From Neotamlana sargassicola (lineage in GTDB: Bacteria > Bacteroidota > Bacteroidia > Flavobacteriales > Flavobacteriaceae): a DNA stretch of 64,000 nt. Every line of letters starts with the position of its first letter. Within the stretch, counting starts at the first letter, position 1. The DNA is taken from contig NZ_JAJAPX010000003.1 in NCBI RefSeq assembly GCF_020523965.1, positions 463,059 through 527,058 on the forward strand, given 5' to 3'. This document shows positions 35,864-45,353 of this stretch, in pieces. Made by a program: the position numbers and the translations under genes. The notes beneath the pieces are model-generated. The model searched no databases, had not been told where the DNA came from, and was given only the letters and a program-made list of their open reading frames with translations.

Positions 35864-36394
35864 TTAAAGTGCTTTTTGAAACTGCTTTACTGAGTTTTTA
35901 AGTTGTGTATCTAAATCCTCATTAACAATTTTTCCTTCTCTAAAATTTTCATTAAAAAATGGCAAAGAAAATGTTTCAATAATATTACCATCGTGAAAAG
36001 GAAAACGGCCTTTGGCAATATCTAAAACGGTTTGCCCGCCGCGACCACCTGGTGATGTTGCCATTAAAAGCATAGGCTTGTTAAAAAACAATTTACCTTC
36101 GATGCGCGATAACCAATCGAAAACATTTTTAAAAGCAACAGAATATGCGCCGTTATGTTCGGCTAACGATAATACAATACCATCGGTATTTTTTAAAATG
36201 TTTAATAATTTGTGTGCATCGTCTGGAATACCTGCTTCACTTTCCAAATCTGTTCCAAAAAGGGGCAAATTGTATTCGTTTAAATCTAATACATTTACTT
36301 CTACATCTTCAACCAAACTAGAAGCATAAATTGCTAATTGTTTATTTATTGAGGTTTTACTGTTACTTCCGGCAAAAGCTATTATGTTTTTCAT
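35864..36394 (-). CDS. NAD(P)H-dependent FMN reductase family protein
   Basis: 176 residues from ATG 36394 (MKNIIAFAGSNSK). An upstream in-frame ATG at 36460 is excluded because the promoter (36415-36445) lies between them. Flavodoxin-like fold: FMN phosphate loop AGSNSKTSINKQL near the start and SPGGRGGQTVL in the middle (about 114-125). Family members reduce FMN, quinones or azo compounds. First gene of the operon with marR and pirin. Confidence 0.9.
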   Translation of the reverse strand: MKNIIAFAGSNSKTSINKQLAIYASSLVEDVEVNVLDLNEYNLPLFGTDLESEAGIPDDAHKLLNILKNTDGIVLSLAEHNGAYSVAFKNVFDWLSRIEGKLFFNKPMLLMATSPGGRGGQTVLDIAKGRFPFHDGNIIETFSLPFFNENFREGKIVNEDLDTQLKNSVKQFQKAL

Positions 36395-36414
36395 ATTATC
36401 TATTTTATTTAAAG

Positions 36415-36445
36415 CAAAATTAAATAAAATAAATTTATATTCCAA
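36415..36445 (-). promoter_or_regulatory. Complete Bacteroidota promoter of the reductase-marR-pirin operon
   Basis: On the minus strand: -33 TTG (36443-36445), 20-nt spacer, -7 TAATTTTG (36415-36422). The spacing fits the published TTG-N17-23-TAnnTTTG pattern. The start codon is 21 nt downstream of the -7 box. Confidence 0.72.
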
Positions 36446-36453
36446 GGAATATA
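36436..36453. promoter_or_regulatory. Palindromic operator, probable MarR site
   Basis: Perfect 8-bp arms TATATTCC and GGAATATA with a 2-nt spacer, covering the -33 element. Size and symmetry fit a MarR dimer site, and binding would block the promoter. The regulator in the operon is the obvious candidate. Confidence 0.65.
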
Positions 36454-36542
36454 TTTCCATGTTATATAATTTTAATTTTTCATTAACAATTTCGATTAAC
36501 TTTATTACAATATTTTATAATTTAGCACAAACTGAAATTGCA

Positions 36543-38171
36543 ATGGACATTAACTTCAATAAAAACGAAGATCACAACAAACTTTTACTTAGCGAACTCA
36601 AAAAAAAACTTACCAAAGTAAAACTAGGTGGCGGTAAAACTAGAATAGAAAAACTTCATGCTAAAGGCAAACTTACCGCTAGAGAACGAATTGATTATTT
36701 GTTTGATGACAACAAAAATTCTATTGAAATTGCAGCTTTTGCCGGTGAAGAGATGTATGCTGAACATGGTGGCTGTCCTTCTGGTGGTGTGGTTGTAAAA
36801 ATTGGTTTTGTAAAAGGAAAACAATGTATTGTTGTTGCAAATGATGCCACAGTAAAAGCAGGCGCTTGGTTTCCCATTACTGGAAAAAAGAATTTAAGAG
36901 CTCAAGAAATCGCTATAGAAAATAAATTACCAATAATTTATCTTGTAGATTCTGCTGGGGTTTATTTACCTATGCAGGATGAAATTTTTCCTGATAAAGA
37001 ACATTTTGGACGCATTTTTAGAAACAACGCTATTATGAGCAGTATGGGTATAACCCAAATTGCAGCCGTTATGGGTAGCTGTGTTGCAGGTGGCGCCTAC
37101 TTGCCTATTATGAGCGACGAAGCCTTAATTGTAGATAAAACAGGTAGTATTTTTTTAGCTGGAAGTTATTTGGTTAAAGCTGCTATTGGAGAAAGTATCG
37201 ATAACGAAACGCTTGGAGGTGCTACAACACATTGCGAAATTTCTGGTGTAACCGATTATAAGGCGAAAGATGATAAAGATGCGCTTGATAAAATAAAAAA
37301 CATAATAGATAAAATTGGCGATTACGATAAAGCTGGTTTTAACCGCACCGATTCTAAAAAACCAAAAGAAAATCCGCAAGATATTTATGGTATTTTACCA
37401 AAAAGTCGTGCCGACCAATACGACATGAACGACATCATTAAACGTTTAGTTGATGATTCTGAATTTGAAGAATACAAAGCAGGCTTCGGGCAAACCATAA
37501 TCACTGGTTATGCTAGAATTGATGGTTGGGCTGTTGGTATCGTGGCCAACCAACGAAAACTAGTTAAAACTAAAAAAGGCGAAATGCAATTTGGTGGTGT
37601 AATTTATAACGATAGCGCCGATAAAGCCACCCGATTTATTGCCAATTGTAACCAAAAAAAGATTCCGTTAGTATTTTTACAAGATGTTACCGGCTTTATG
37701 GTGGGCAGTAAAAGCGAACATTCTGGCATTATAAAAGATGGTGCAAAAATGGTAAATGCTGTAAGTAACTCGGTAGTGCCAAAATTTACTATTGTTATTG
37801 GAAACAGCTACGGTGCCGGTAATTATGCCATGTGTGGTAAAGCCTACGACCCGCGATTAATTGCTGCATGGCCAAGTGCAGAACTTGCTGTAATGAGTGG
37901 AAACTCTGCTGCAAAAGTACTTTTACAAATAGAAACTGCTTCTTTAAAAAAGAAAGGTGAAGAAATAACCAAAGAAAAAGAAGAAGCGCTTTACAATAAA
38001 ATAAAAGCTAAATACGATAACCAAGTATCGCCATATTATGCTGCCGCCAGACTATGGACCGATGCAATTATCGATCCGTTAGATACCAGAACTTGGATTA
38101 GTATGGGTATTGAAGCTGCAAACCACGCCCCTATTGAAAAACCTTTTAATATGGGAGTTTTGCAAGTTTAA
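36543..38171 (+). CDS. Acyl-CoA carboxylase, carboxyltransferase (beta) subunit
   Basis: 542 residues from ATG 36543 (MDINFNKNEDH). Longer in-frame openings upstream (36384, 36459) would overlap the divergent promoter and encode non-family sequence. Two crotonase-like halves form the carboxyltransferase: GGGKTRIEKLHAKGKLTARERI at the start, GGCPSGGVVVKIG and GGAYLPIMSDEAL in the first half, GNSYGAGNYAMCGKAYDPR in the second. Transfers CO2 from biotin to propionyl-CoA, methylcrotonyl-CoA or a similar acyl-CoA. No biotin carboxylase subunit gene is nearby. Confidence 0.92.
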   Translation: MDINFNKNEDHNKLLLSELKKKLTKVKLGGGKTRIEKLHAKGKLTARERIDYLFDDNKNSIEIAAFAGEEMYAEHGGCPSGGVVVKIGFVKGKQCIVVANDATVKAGAWFPITGKKNLRAQEIAIENKLPIIYLVDSAGVYLPMQDEIFPDKEHFGRIFRNNAIMSSMGITQIAAVMGSCVAGGAYLPIMSDEALIVDKTGSIFLAGSYLVKAAIGESIDNETLGGATTHCEISGVTDYKAKDDKDALDKIKNIIDKIGDYDKAGFNRTDSKKPKENPQDIYGILPKSRADQYDMNDIIKRLVDDSEFEEYKAGFGQTIITGYARIDGWAVGIVANQRKLVKTKKGEMQFGGVIYNDSADKATRFIANCNQKKIPLVFLQDVTGFMVGSKSEHSGIIKDGAKMVNAVSNSVVPKFTIVIGNSYGAGNYAMCGKAYDPRLIAAWPSAELAVMSGNSAAKVLLQIETASLKKKGEEITKEKEEALYNKIKAKYDNQVSPYYAAARLWTDAIIDPLDTRTWISMGIEAANHAPIEKPFNMGVLQV

Positions 38172-38231
38172 AAGTTTTTAATGCCAATACATTTTATTTA
38201 TAGGCCGTATCTGGCGAAGTGTGTGAAGTTT

Positions 38232-38266
38232 AAAAATATCGAGGAGCAACCCTCGATATTTTTTTA
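38232..38266 (+). terminator. Terminator of the carboxylase gene
   Basis: Thirteen-base perfect arms (38232-38244, 38251-38263) with loop AGCAAC and a T-run. Confidence 0.88.
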
Positions 38267-38308
38267 TTCAAGCTCAAACCTGAGCTAATAGAAAATAAAA
38301 TTCATTTG

Positions 38309-39460
38309 TTATTGTTTAATTATTCTTTTAGTAGTTTTTATACCATCATTATCCATAATTGAAACCAAATAAATCCCAGATTTCAAGTTCGAAACATCTA
38401 TAGTTTTCGTAATAGAGGTCAACACTTTTTTGCCTAACACATTATATATTTCAATTTCGCTAATATTATCTAAAGTATTATTTATAGTTATTGTTTTTGT
38501 TGCTGGGTTTGGATAAATACTTAAATCATTTTTAGCTTCAAATTGCGTTGTACCTAAGGTAATTGAGCTATCATAGTTATAAGTATATCTGCTGAATCCG
38601 TCGGTATAGGTTAATAATTTATTATAGTGCGGAAAGCCCTCTAACACATAATCGAAACCACTCCTATTAATAAAAGGATGCATGAAATTTGACATTAATT
38701 TAGAGGTATCATAAGTATATATTTCAGAAATATTGCTTGAAGAATTATAATTATGAACGACATTAATTAAATTGCCATTAGAGTCCCAATTATATTCCAA
38801 AGACTCATTATATTCATTTACCCATTCGTTGTTTTCCCAATTAAAACTTTCCGATTTAACTAACTGACTATTAAAATTATAAGTATAAATATCTTTATAA
38901 TCAAAAATATAATTACCTTCGGTTCCTGTATAAGTAATAATTTCTGAAATTTTATCGTTTGAATTATATTTTACTTCAGTCTTATCTTCGTAACGGCTCC
39001 ATTCCCCATCGATAAAAAAATAACTGTAATAATAATCAATCAAATGACCTTCATTATAAGCATAAATATATTTTTCCTCATTTTCCCAAACGTCATTTTC
39101 ATACGATTCTTGATAAACTATCTCTATTAAATTATTGTTAGTATCATAAGTTAGTAATGTTCTATAATAATTTTCAAATTTCTCTAATGTATTATTCCAT
39201 TTTAGATAGGTTTCTGAGGTTAATTTATTATTAGTGTTATAAGTAAAAAAAGTCTTTCCGGTTATCTCCCAAATACTATTATTTTGTTCAAAATCTGTTT
39301 CAAATAATAAATTACCATTACTATCGTATTCGTAATTTTTACCATAAAAATAATTATAATTAGAGTCATAGTTATATTCTTCAATAGAAGACAATAATTT
39401 ATTCTGACTATTTGCTATAAGCATCATAGCAAAAAAATAAAAGAATGTAATTTTTTTCAT
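38309..39460 (-). CDS. Secreted YD-like repeat protein with T9SS type A sorting domain
   Basis: 383 residues. Signal peptide (about 1-18), then about 280 residues of degenerate tandem repeats around Y-D/T-x-N-x-x-L (YEYDSNGNLL, FTYNTNNKLT, LTYDTNNNLI, IYTYNFNSQL, LEYNWDSNGNL), alternating with WExNE-rich segments. The C-terminus has a linker FEAKNDLSIYPNPATKTI and the type A domain ending GIYLVSIMDNDGIKTTKRIIKQ, which directs export through the type IX system and cell surface attachment. Ligand unknown. Confidence 0.88.
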   Translation of the reverse strand: MKKITFFYFFAMMLIANSQNKLLSSIEEYNYDSNYNYFYGKNYEYDSNGNLLFETDFEQNNSIWEITGKTFFTYNTNNKLTSETYLKWNNTLEKFENYYRTLLTYDTNNNLIEIVYQESYENDVWENEEKYIYAYNEGHLIDYYYSYFFIDGEWSRYEDKTEVKYNSNDKISEIITYTGTEGNYIFDYKDIYTYNFNSQLVKSESFNWENNEWVNEYNESLEYNWDSNGNLINVVHNYNSSSNISEIYTYDTSKLMSNFMHPFINRSGFDYVLEGFPHYNKLLTYTDGFSRYTYNYDSSITLGTTQFEAKNDLSIYPNPATKTITINNTLDNISEIEIYNVLGKKVLTSITKTIDVSNLKSGIYLVSIMDNDGIKTTKRIIKQ

Positions 39461-39560
39461 AATGTTGTGTTTAGTAATTATTATTTTAAATTTAGATAAT
39501 AAACCTGGTATATAAAATACCCAACATTGGGTAATTTCAGATTTTAAACCTCTGATTTAC

Positions 39561-41552
39561 ATGAAAAAAAAGCATCTTTTAGTTTCTATTATCTTTTTAT
39601 TGCTTACTGTTATTTTTTATCTTATTTACTTGTTTTATATAGATAATAACGACAATGTTAAATCAATTTACCTCATTCCAGAAGATGCTGTATACATTAT
39701 TGAAACCCAAAAACCACTTGATGACTGGAATACAATTAGCGAAAGTCCAATTTGGAAACACTTAAATACCAATAGCTATTTTAACGAATTATCGGAGAAT
39801 TTAAATACACTCGATACCATTTTTAAACAAGAACAAACGGTTTTAAACTACATTGGAAACCGAGAAATTCTTATATCTGCCCATGTTTATGCCCCTAAAA
39901 AATATAGCTTTTTATACGCCATAGATTTACAAAAAATAGCAAAACTTAACCTTATAAAAAATCATTTAAATACATTTATAAATGATGACTTTAAAGTTAG
40001 CAATCGCATTTATCATCAGCATGACATTATTGAAATTTATAGCCGTTTAACACGTGAAACTATGTATATAAGTTTCATAAAAAATCAAATGATTTTATCT
40101 TACGTACATACTTTAGTTGAAGCGTCGATAGACCAATACAACGAACCTAAAATTGGTAGAGATTTAAATTTTATTGAAGTTAATAAAGAAGTTAATGATG
40201 GTAATTTATTTCGATTGTTCTTCAATTTTAAATATTTAAACGATTTTAGTAATGTATTTTTTAATGAAGAATCCGAGTACATTAAAACCTTAAACAATAG
40301 TTTAAATTGGAGCGGATTTAGTTTTAATATTGATAAGGAAAATAACATTATTGCAAACGGCGTTACTAAAACAAATACAAACGCTTCTATTTATTTACAA
40401 GCCTTACAAAAATCGGGTACATCAAAACGTAGTATTTACAATATTGCACCTAAACAAACAGCATTATACACCAGTTTTACATTTAGTAGTTTTTCTGAAT
40501 TTTACAGTAATTTTGAAGCTATTCAAAAAGAAAATCCCGAACAATTTAAAAGCTATTTAGATGGTACAGAACAAATTGAAAATTTTTTAAATATCAATTT
40601 AAAAGAACACTTTTTTAGTTGGATTGATGATGAAATGGCATTGCTACAAATGCAATCTTCCGTTAGTAAATCGACTAAAGATGTGGCTTTAGTTTTAAAA
40701 GCTAAAGATGTAGATGATGCTACAGAAAATTTAAACTATATATTAAATCAAATAAAAAAACGAAGCCCAGTAAAATTTAAAACCGTTAATTATTTAGGAC
40801 ACGATATTAATTATCTGTCCATTAAAAGCTTCTTTAAAGTTATTCTTGGTAACCTATTTAAAAACATTGAAAAACCTTATTATACGGTAATTGAAGATTT
40901 TGTGGTTTTTAGCAATAACCCCAACACTTTAAAAACCATTATAAAAAATTATACCGAAAAAGAAACGTTAGCTTTCTCTAACGATTTTATAGATTTTAAT
41001 GATCATTTTGATAGCAGAACCTCTGTTTTTACCTATGCAAACACTCCATTTCTTTATAAAAATCTATATCAATTTGCAGATGCTTCAACAAAACAGAGTT
41101 TAACTAAAAACAAGGACTATTTTATCTGTTTTCCACAAATTGGATTTCAATTATCACCAGAAAAAGATTTTTTTGAAAGTAGAATAGCTATTAGTTATTT
41201 AGATGTTGAATTGGTTAAAGAAAAGTACCAAATAAAAAATACCACAAAAGCAACAAACACCAATAGTTTAGCTGAAAAAGAACTAACAGATAAAATGAAT
41301 GTTGATGCTGCATTTAATATTCCTGAAATGTATCCAAACGATTTAACAGCGAAATATTTTAGCAGAAAATACAGTAACGGTAAAACAAGGTTTTCGGTTG
41401 AATTAAAAGATGGTAAACCACATGGTAAATATTTTAGTTATTATAAAAACGGTAAACTAAAAATAAGCGGTAAATATAAAAATGGCGCACAAAGTGGAAC
41501 TTGGCGCGCCTATAATTTTAATGAAGATCAGGTTTTAAGAAAACGCTTTTAA
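39561..41552 (+). CDS. Membrane-anchored protein with C-terminal MORN-like repeats
   Basis: 663 residues. One N-terminal membrane anchor (about 6-28), a large mixed domain (about 30-560) resembling the DUF3352-like group (LIPEDAVYIIETQKP start, GREILISAHVY, repeated FSNNPNTLKTII), and about 65 residues with MORN/YwqK-like repeats (KDGKPHGKYFSYYKNGKLKI, YKNGAQSGTW). A periplasm-facing protein. Function unknown. It is convergent with sppA, with the stop codons only 1 bp apart. Confidence 0.72.
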   Translation: MKKKHLLVSIIFLLLTVIFYLIYLFYIDNNDNVKSIYLIPEDAVYIIETQKPLDDWNTISESPIWKHLNTNSYFNELSENLNTLDTIFKQEQTVLNYIGNREILISAHVYAPKKYSFLYAIDLQKIAKLNLIKNHLNTFINDDFKVSNRIYHQHDIIEIYSRLTRETMYISFIKNQMILSYVHTLVEASIDQYNEPKIGRDLNFIEVNKEVNDGNLFRLFFNFKYLNDFSNVFFNEESEYIKTLNNSLNWSGFSFNIDKENNIIANGVTKTNTNASIYLQALQKSGTSKRSIYNIAPKQTALYTSFTFSSFSEFYSNFEAIQKENPEQFKSYLDGTEQIENFLNINLKEHFFSWIDDEMALLQMQSSVSKSTKDVALVLKAKDVDDATENLNYILNQIKKRSPVKFKTVNYLGHDINYLSIKSFFKVILGNLFKNIEKPYYTVIEDFVVFSNNPNTLKTIIKNYTEKETLAFSNDFIDFNDHFDSRTSVFTYANTPFLYKNLYQFADASTKQSLTKNKDYFICFPQIGFQLSPEKDFFESRIAISYLDVELVKEKYQIKNTTKATNTNSLAEKELTDKMNVDAAFNIPEMYPNDLTAKYFSRKYSNGKTRFSVELKDGKPHGKYFSYYKNGKLKISGKYKNGAQSGTWRAYNFNEDQVLRKRF

Positions 41553-41553
41553 G

Positions 41554-43317
41554 TTATTTTATTTCAGTATCGAAAGGAAATAATAATTGAATTCCTTTTT
41601 TCTCTGAAATGGCTTTTACTTTCTTGTACATTTTATATTGCTCCTCGCCTAATTCTTCTTTTAGTAAGGTTTCTTTTGCTTTTACAATTCCGAAACTTTC
41701 TAGTATTTTGTCTAGATCTTTTTCAAAAATTGGGTATTCTACTTTTCTATATTCACTTAGTTCAGCAGCTTCAGCCGCGTATTTTAAAGCTAAGTCTAAA
41801 CCACCCAATTCATCAATCAAACCAATATTTAAAGCATCGGCTCCCGTCCAAACACGACCTTGTGCAATGGCTTCAACTTCATCCCTGGTTAAGTTTCTAC
41901 CTTCAGAAACACGTTTTGTAAATAAATCATATATATCTAAAACACCTTCTTTAATAAATGCACGCTGCATATCGTCTAAAGGCTCAAAAAAGCTGTACGT
42001 AACGGCGTTTTCGTTAGTTTTAACTTGTTCTGCATTAATACCAATATTATCGGCTAAAGTTTTTCCGTTTGGCAACATACCAAACACACCTATACTTCCG
42101 GTAATTGTAGTTGGTTCAGCTATAATTTTATCGGCATTACTTGCTATATAATAGCCGCCAGAAGCCGCTAAATTTCCCATTGAAACTATAACTGTCTTTA
42201 CTTTTTTGGTTAATTCAATTTCACGCCAAATAAGTTCGCTAGCCAAAGCACTACCTCCTGGTGAGTTAATTCTTAAAACTACGGCTTTAATTTTATCGTC
42301 ATTTCTTGCTTCCTGTAACGACGCCGTCATAGTACCTTGTCCTATATTATTTTCGTCTCCTTCGCCATAAATTATTTCGCCTTCGGCATAAATAACTGCA
42401 ATTTTACTAGCACTATAATTAACTGGTATTTTTGTTGCTGCATATTGCGCGTAATCTTTAATTGTTATAGTCTCTAACTCTTTGGTTTCATCAACTCCAA
42501 TAGCTTGCTTCATGGCATAAATATACTCATCGTGGTAGGCTATTTTATCGATTAATCCGTTTGTTAGAGCTAGGTTTGGGTTTCTTCCTAACAGACTATC
42601 TGCAATAGTATTTAACCTTTCAACAGGAATATTTCTACTTAAAGAAATATCATTTTTAATTTCAGTCCAAAGTGAAGATAAATACGCGTTTATTTGCTCT
42701 CTATTGTTATCACTCATTACATTATCAAGATAAGGCTCTACAGCGCTTTTGTATTTTCCTAAACGGATAACTTCCATTTTTAAACCCGTTTTTTCTTGAA
42801 AATCTTTAAAATATAAATGCTCGCTGTATAATCCTTTAAACTCCATCATACCAGCAGGGTTTATGTAAACCGTATCGGCAACAGAACTTAAATAATAATC
42901 TTTTTGAGTAAAAATATCGGCGTAAGCCACAACAAATTTACCAGATTCTTTAAAATCTAATAACGCTTTACGAAGCTCTTTAGTTTGCGTTATACCGGCG
43001 TTTATAAAATTATTATCGATAGAAATGCCTTTAATATTATTATCGGTTTTAGCATATTTTATAGCATCGATAATATTAAATAATCCATTTTTTTCCTGTT
43101 CGTCTAAAAATGGATATTCTGGAAATTTTATTTTACCAGCATAATCTTTAATAGGAAAATCTAAGGTAAGCTCTAAAACAGAATTTGCCTTTGGTTTTAC
43201 AATGTCTTCTTGCCCTGACCCTAGCAACATTCCAATGGCAAAAATTGCAATAAAACATAAAAATAAAAATACAATAATACCAACTACGGTAGAAAAAACG
43301 CGTTTTATAAAGTTCAT
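41554..43317 (-). CDS. sppA: Signal peptide peptidase A, long form
   Basis: 587 residues, the 67-kDa type with two homologous halves. N-terminal membrane anchor (about 6-33). Catalytic Lys190 in GKYKSAVEPY (first half) and Ser386 in AASGGYY (second half) form the Ser-Lys dyad; SPGG (352-355) is the oxyanion region. Degrades cleaved signal peptides in the cytoplasmic membrane with the active site outside. It begins 18 bp downstream of menE and may be co-transcribed with the men genes. Confidence 0.95.
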   Translation of the reverse strand: MNFIKRVFSTVVGIIVFLFLCFIAIFAIGMLLGSGQEDIVKPKANSVLELTLDFPIKDYAGKIKFPEYPFLDEQEKNGLFNIIDAIKYAKTDNNIKGISIDNNFINAGITQTKELRKALLDFKESGKFVVAYADIFTQKDYYLSSVADTVYINPAGMMEFKGLYSEHLYFKDFQEKTGLKMEVIRLGKYKSAVEPYLDNVMSDNNREQINAYLSSLWTEIKNDISLSRNIPVERLNTIADSLLGRNPNLALTNGLIDKIAYHDEYIYAMKQAIGVDETKELETITIKDYAQYAATKIPVNYSASKIAVIYAEGEIIYGEGDENNIGQGTMTASLQEARNDDKIKAVVLRINSPGGSALASELIWREIELTKKVKTVIVSMGNLAASGGYYIASNADKIIAEPTTITGSIGVFGMLPNGKTLADNIGINAEQVKTNENAVTYSFFEPLDDMQRAFIKEGVLDIYDLFTKRVSEGRNLTRDEVEAIAQGRVWTGADALNIGLIDELGGLDLALKYAAEAAELSEYRKVEYPIFEKDLDKILESFGIVKAKETLLKEELGEEQYKMYKKVKAISEKKGIQLLFPFDTEIK

Positions 43318-43335
43318 ATTTAAAAATAATTTACA

Positions 43336-44406
43336 CTAAAATTTGGCTAATTTAAGTGTTTTTTGTCTGTGAATTTTACCTGAAGCTGTTTCAATAAACT
43401 TAGGCAGTTTAATAATTTCTTTTGGTTTTTCATACTTGTCTAAAGTATCGAAAATCGAAGTATCGAAATTTTCTCCTTTCGTTTCAATTAGTAAAATTAA
43501 TTTTTCTCCTAAAGTATCGTCGGGTATCGAAGTTACAAAAAACTCTTCTTTTATTTTACTTTGAAGCTTCTTCTCTATTTGTTCTGGGTACAATTTAATA
43601 CCACCAGAGTTTATAACATTATCGAAGCGACCTAACCACTCAAAACTATTTTCAGAATGTATTTTTACAATGTCGTTTGTTATAATTTTTTCTGATGCAA
43701 TTTTTGGTGCATTTATTACCAAACAACTTCTGTCGTCGGTCTGAACAGTAACATTTGGTAAGGTTTTAAAATAATTATCAGTTAAAGGATTTTCGATATG
43801 ATTTAATTTTTTTACCGCAATATGAGTTACGGTTTCTGTCATACCATAGGTTTCGTATATATTAGCTTTTTTGTCTTGAATAGACTCAATTATAGACTTA
43901 GAAACCATGCCACCACCAACAATTATAGTTTTTATATTGTTAATGTAGGCATCAAAATTTTTAAGTTGCATTGGTGTAAAAGCACAAAAATCGTAAGGTT
44001 TATCGAAATCTATAACAGGTTTCGATGTTGGTGCCAACATATCTATTTCTAATCCTAAAATAATGGCGCGAACCATCATCATTTTACCTGCTATAAAATT
44101 TGATGGCAAACAGTTTAGTACTTTATCTCCTGGTTGTAAGCCGAAAAAATCGCCTGTAGCTAAAGCAGAATTTATCATAGCTGCTTTTTCAATTTTTAAC
44201 TTTTTAGGTTTACCGGTTGAGCCAGATGTATTCACTTCAACATAGTCATGTTGATCTAACCAATCTAACAAAAACTCGCCTAATTCTTGCTGAAAAGGAT
44301 AACCTTCTTTTACATAATTATAAGCGATTTCCATTAAATCATCGTACTTGTAACTAAGGCCATCGAGTTTAAATTTTAAATGGACGTTTTTGTAAGTTGG
44401 TGTCAT
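43336..44406 (-). CDS. menE: o-Succinylbenzoate-CoA ligase (short form)
   Basis: 356 residues of the AMP-forming adenylate family: NTSGSTGKPKK (P-loop-like), YGMTET and the late RFDNVINSGG hinge. The C-terminal Lys is in TASGKIHRQKT. Shorter than typical 450-490 residue MenE, as in other Bacteroidota. Activates o-succinylbenzoate for menaquinone ring closure by MenB. Neighbours menB, menA and menC fix the assignment. Confidence 0.9.
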   Translation of the reverse strand: MTPTYKNVHLKFKLDGLSYKYDDLMEIAYNYVKEGYPFQQELGEFLLDWLDQHDYVEVNTSGSTGKPKKLKIEKAAMINSALATGDFFGLQPGDKVLNCLPSNFIAGKMMMVRAIILGLEIDMLAPTSKPVIDFDKPYDFCAFTPMQLKNFDAYINNIKTIIVGGGMVSKSIIESIQDKKANIYETYGMTETVTHIAVKKLNHIENPLTDNYFKTLPNVTVQTDDRSCLVINAPKIASEKIITNDIVKIHSENSFEWLGRFDNVINSGGIKLYPEQIEKKLQSKIKEEFFVTSIPDDTLGEKLILLIETKGENFDTSIFDTLDKYEKPKEIIKLPKFIETASGKIHRQKTLKLAKF

Positions 44407-44420
44407 AGCTAAGCTTTTAT

Positions 44421-45353
44421 TTATTCGATTATTTTATAGTTTTCTTCTAGAGGTTCTTCTACTTTTCCAAACAGTTTTTCTTTCCAATTACTCCATTTGT
44501 AAACTTTTGAAAAAATAAACAGAATTATTGGATAAAATACGATAACTGGCAGTAAAATTTCGGTTACGCTTGTATTTGCTTCTTCTGCTGTGTATTTAAA
44601 AATAGCATCGGTTTGTAAAGCAGACCAATCGCTGGTAACTAACAATGCCGCCATTAAGTTATTTCCTAAATGAAAACCTAAAGCAAGCTCTAAACCATCA
44701 TCCATTAAAGTCATAATTCCTAAAAGCAAACCGGTTCCTATATAAAAAACCATAGTAATATAGCCCATTTCTGCCACTTCTGGATTCGCACTATGCGCTA
44801 TACCAAACATTACCGAAGTGAAAATTAACGGAAACCATTTATTTTTAACTAATACACCAATATGCTGCATTAAATAGCCACGAAACAAATACTCCTCTAA
44901 ACCTATTTGAAATGGAAATAATAATATGCTTATAACAAAAAGAATAGCAAACTTTAGGGGGTTAAACTGAAATTCAATTTGACTAGGATCTGCATAATAA
45001 GAAACTGCAAACGAACCAATTGTAAGTATGACGATAACGAAAAACGCCAGAAAAACACGTTTAAAATCAACTTTTTTTCGCGTTGTTGTAAGCGATAGTA
45101 AACTACGCTCATGCATATAACGAACTAACACGAATAACAAACCGAGTAAAAATGCAAACGGTAATAAATTTGCAACTAAAGATATGTTTGATGGAATGGC
45201 TTTCATAGAATCGTAAAGCATTTCCATGTCTTCTTTACTTGTAAACAGAAACATTATAAAATTTAATATAAATACCCCTGAAATTAAAAATGCTGTTAAC
45301 AAAAACATCCATAATTCGCGCTTGCCTTTGTAAGCTTGTTGTATATAATTCAT
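44421..45353 (-). CDS. CPBP family intramembrane metalloprotease
   Basis: 310 residues with about eight membrane spans. The catalytic motifs of the CAAX-protease/bacteriocin-processing family are present: EEYLFRG with Glu153, Glu154 and Arg158, then FGIAHSA and HLGNN (metal ligands). Target unknown. It starts next to the menC stop and ends 14 bp before menE, so it sits within the men operon. Confidence 0.9.
   Translation of the reverse strand: MNYIQQAYKGKRELWMFLLTAFLISGVFILNFIMFLFTSKEDMEMLYDSMKAIPSNISLVANLLPFAFLLGLLFVLVRYMHERSLLSLTTTRKKVDFKRVFLAFFVIVILTIGSFAVSYYADPSQIEFQFNPLKFAILFVISILLFPFQIGLEEYLFRGYLMQHIGVLVKNKWFPLIFTSVMFGIAHSANPEVAEMGYITMVFYIGTGLLLGIMTLMDDGLELALGFHLGNNLMAALLVTSDWSALQTDAIFKYTAEEANTSVTEILLPVIVFYPIILFIFSKVYKWSNWKEKLFGKVEEPLEENYKIIE

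Noticed and set aside
41609..42151. 180-codon plus-strand frame
   Set aside because: Antisense to sppA, whose motifs are intact; Ser/Ile/Pro-rich translation is typical of a mirror frame.
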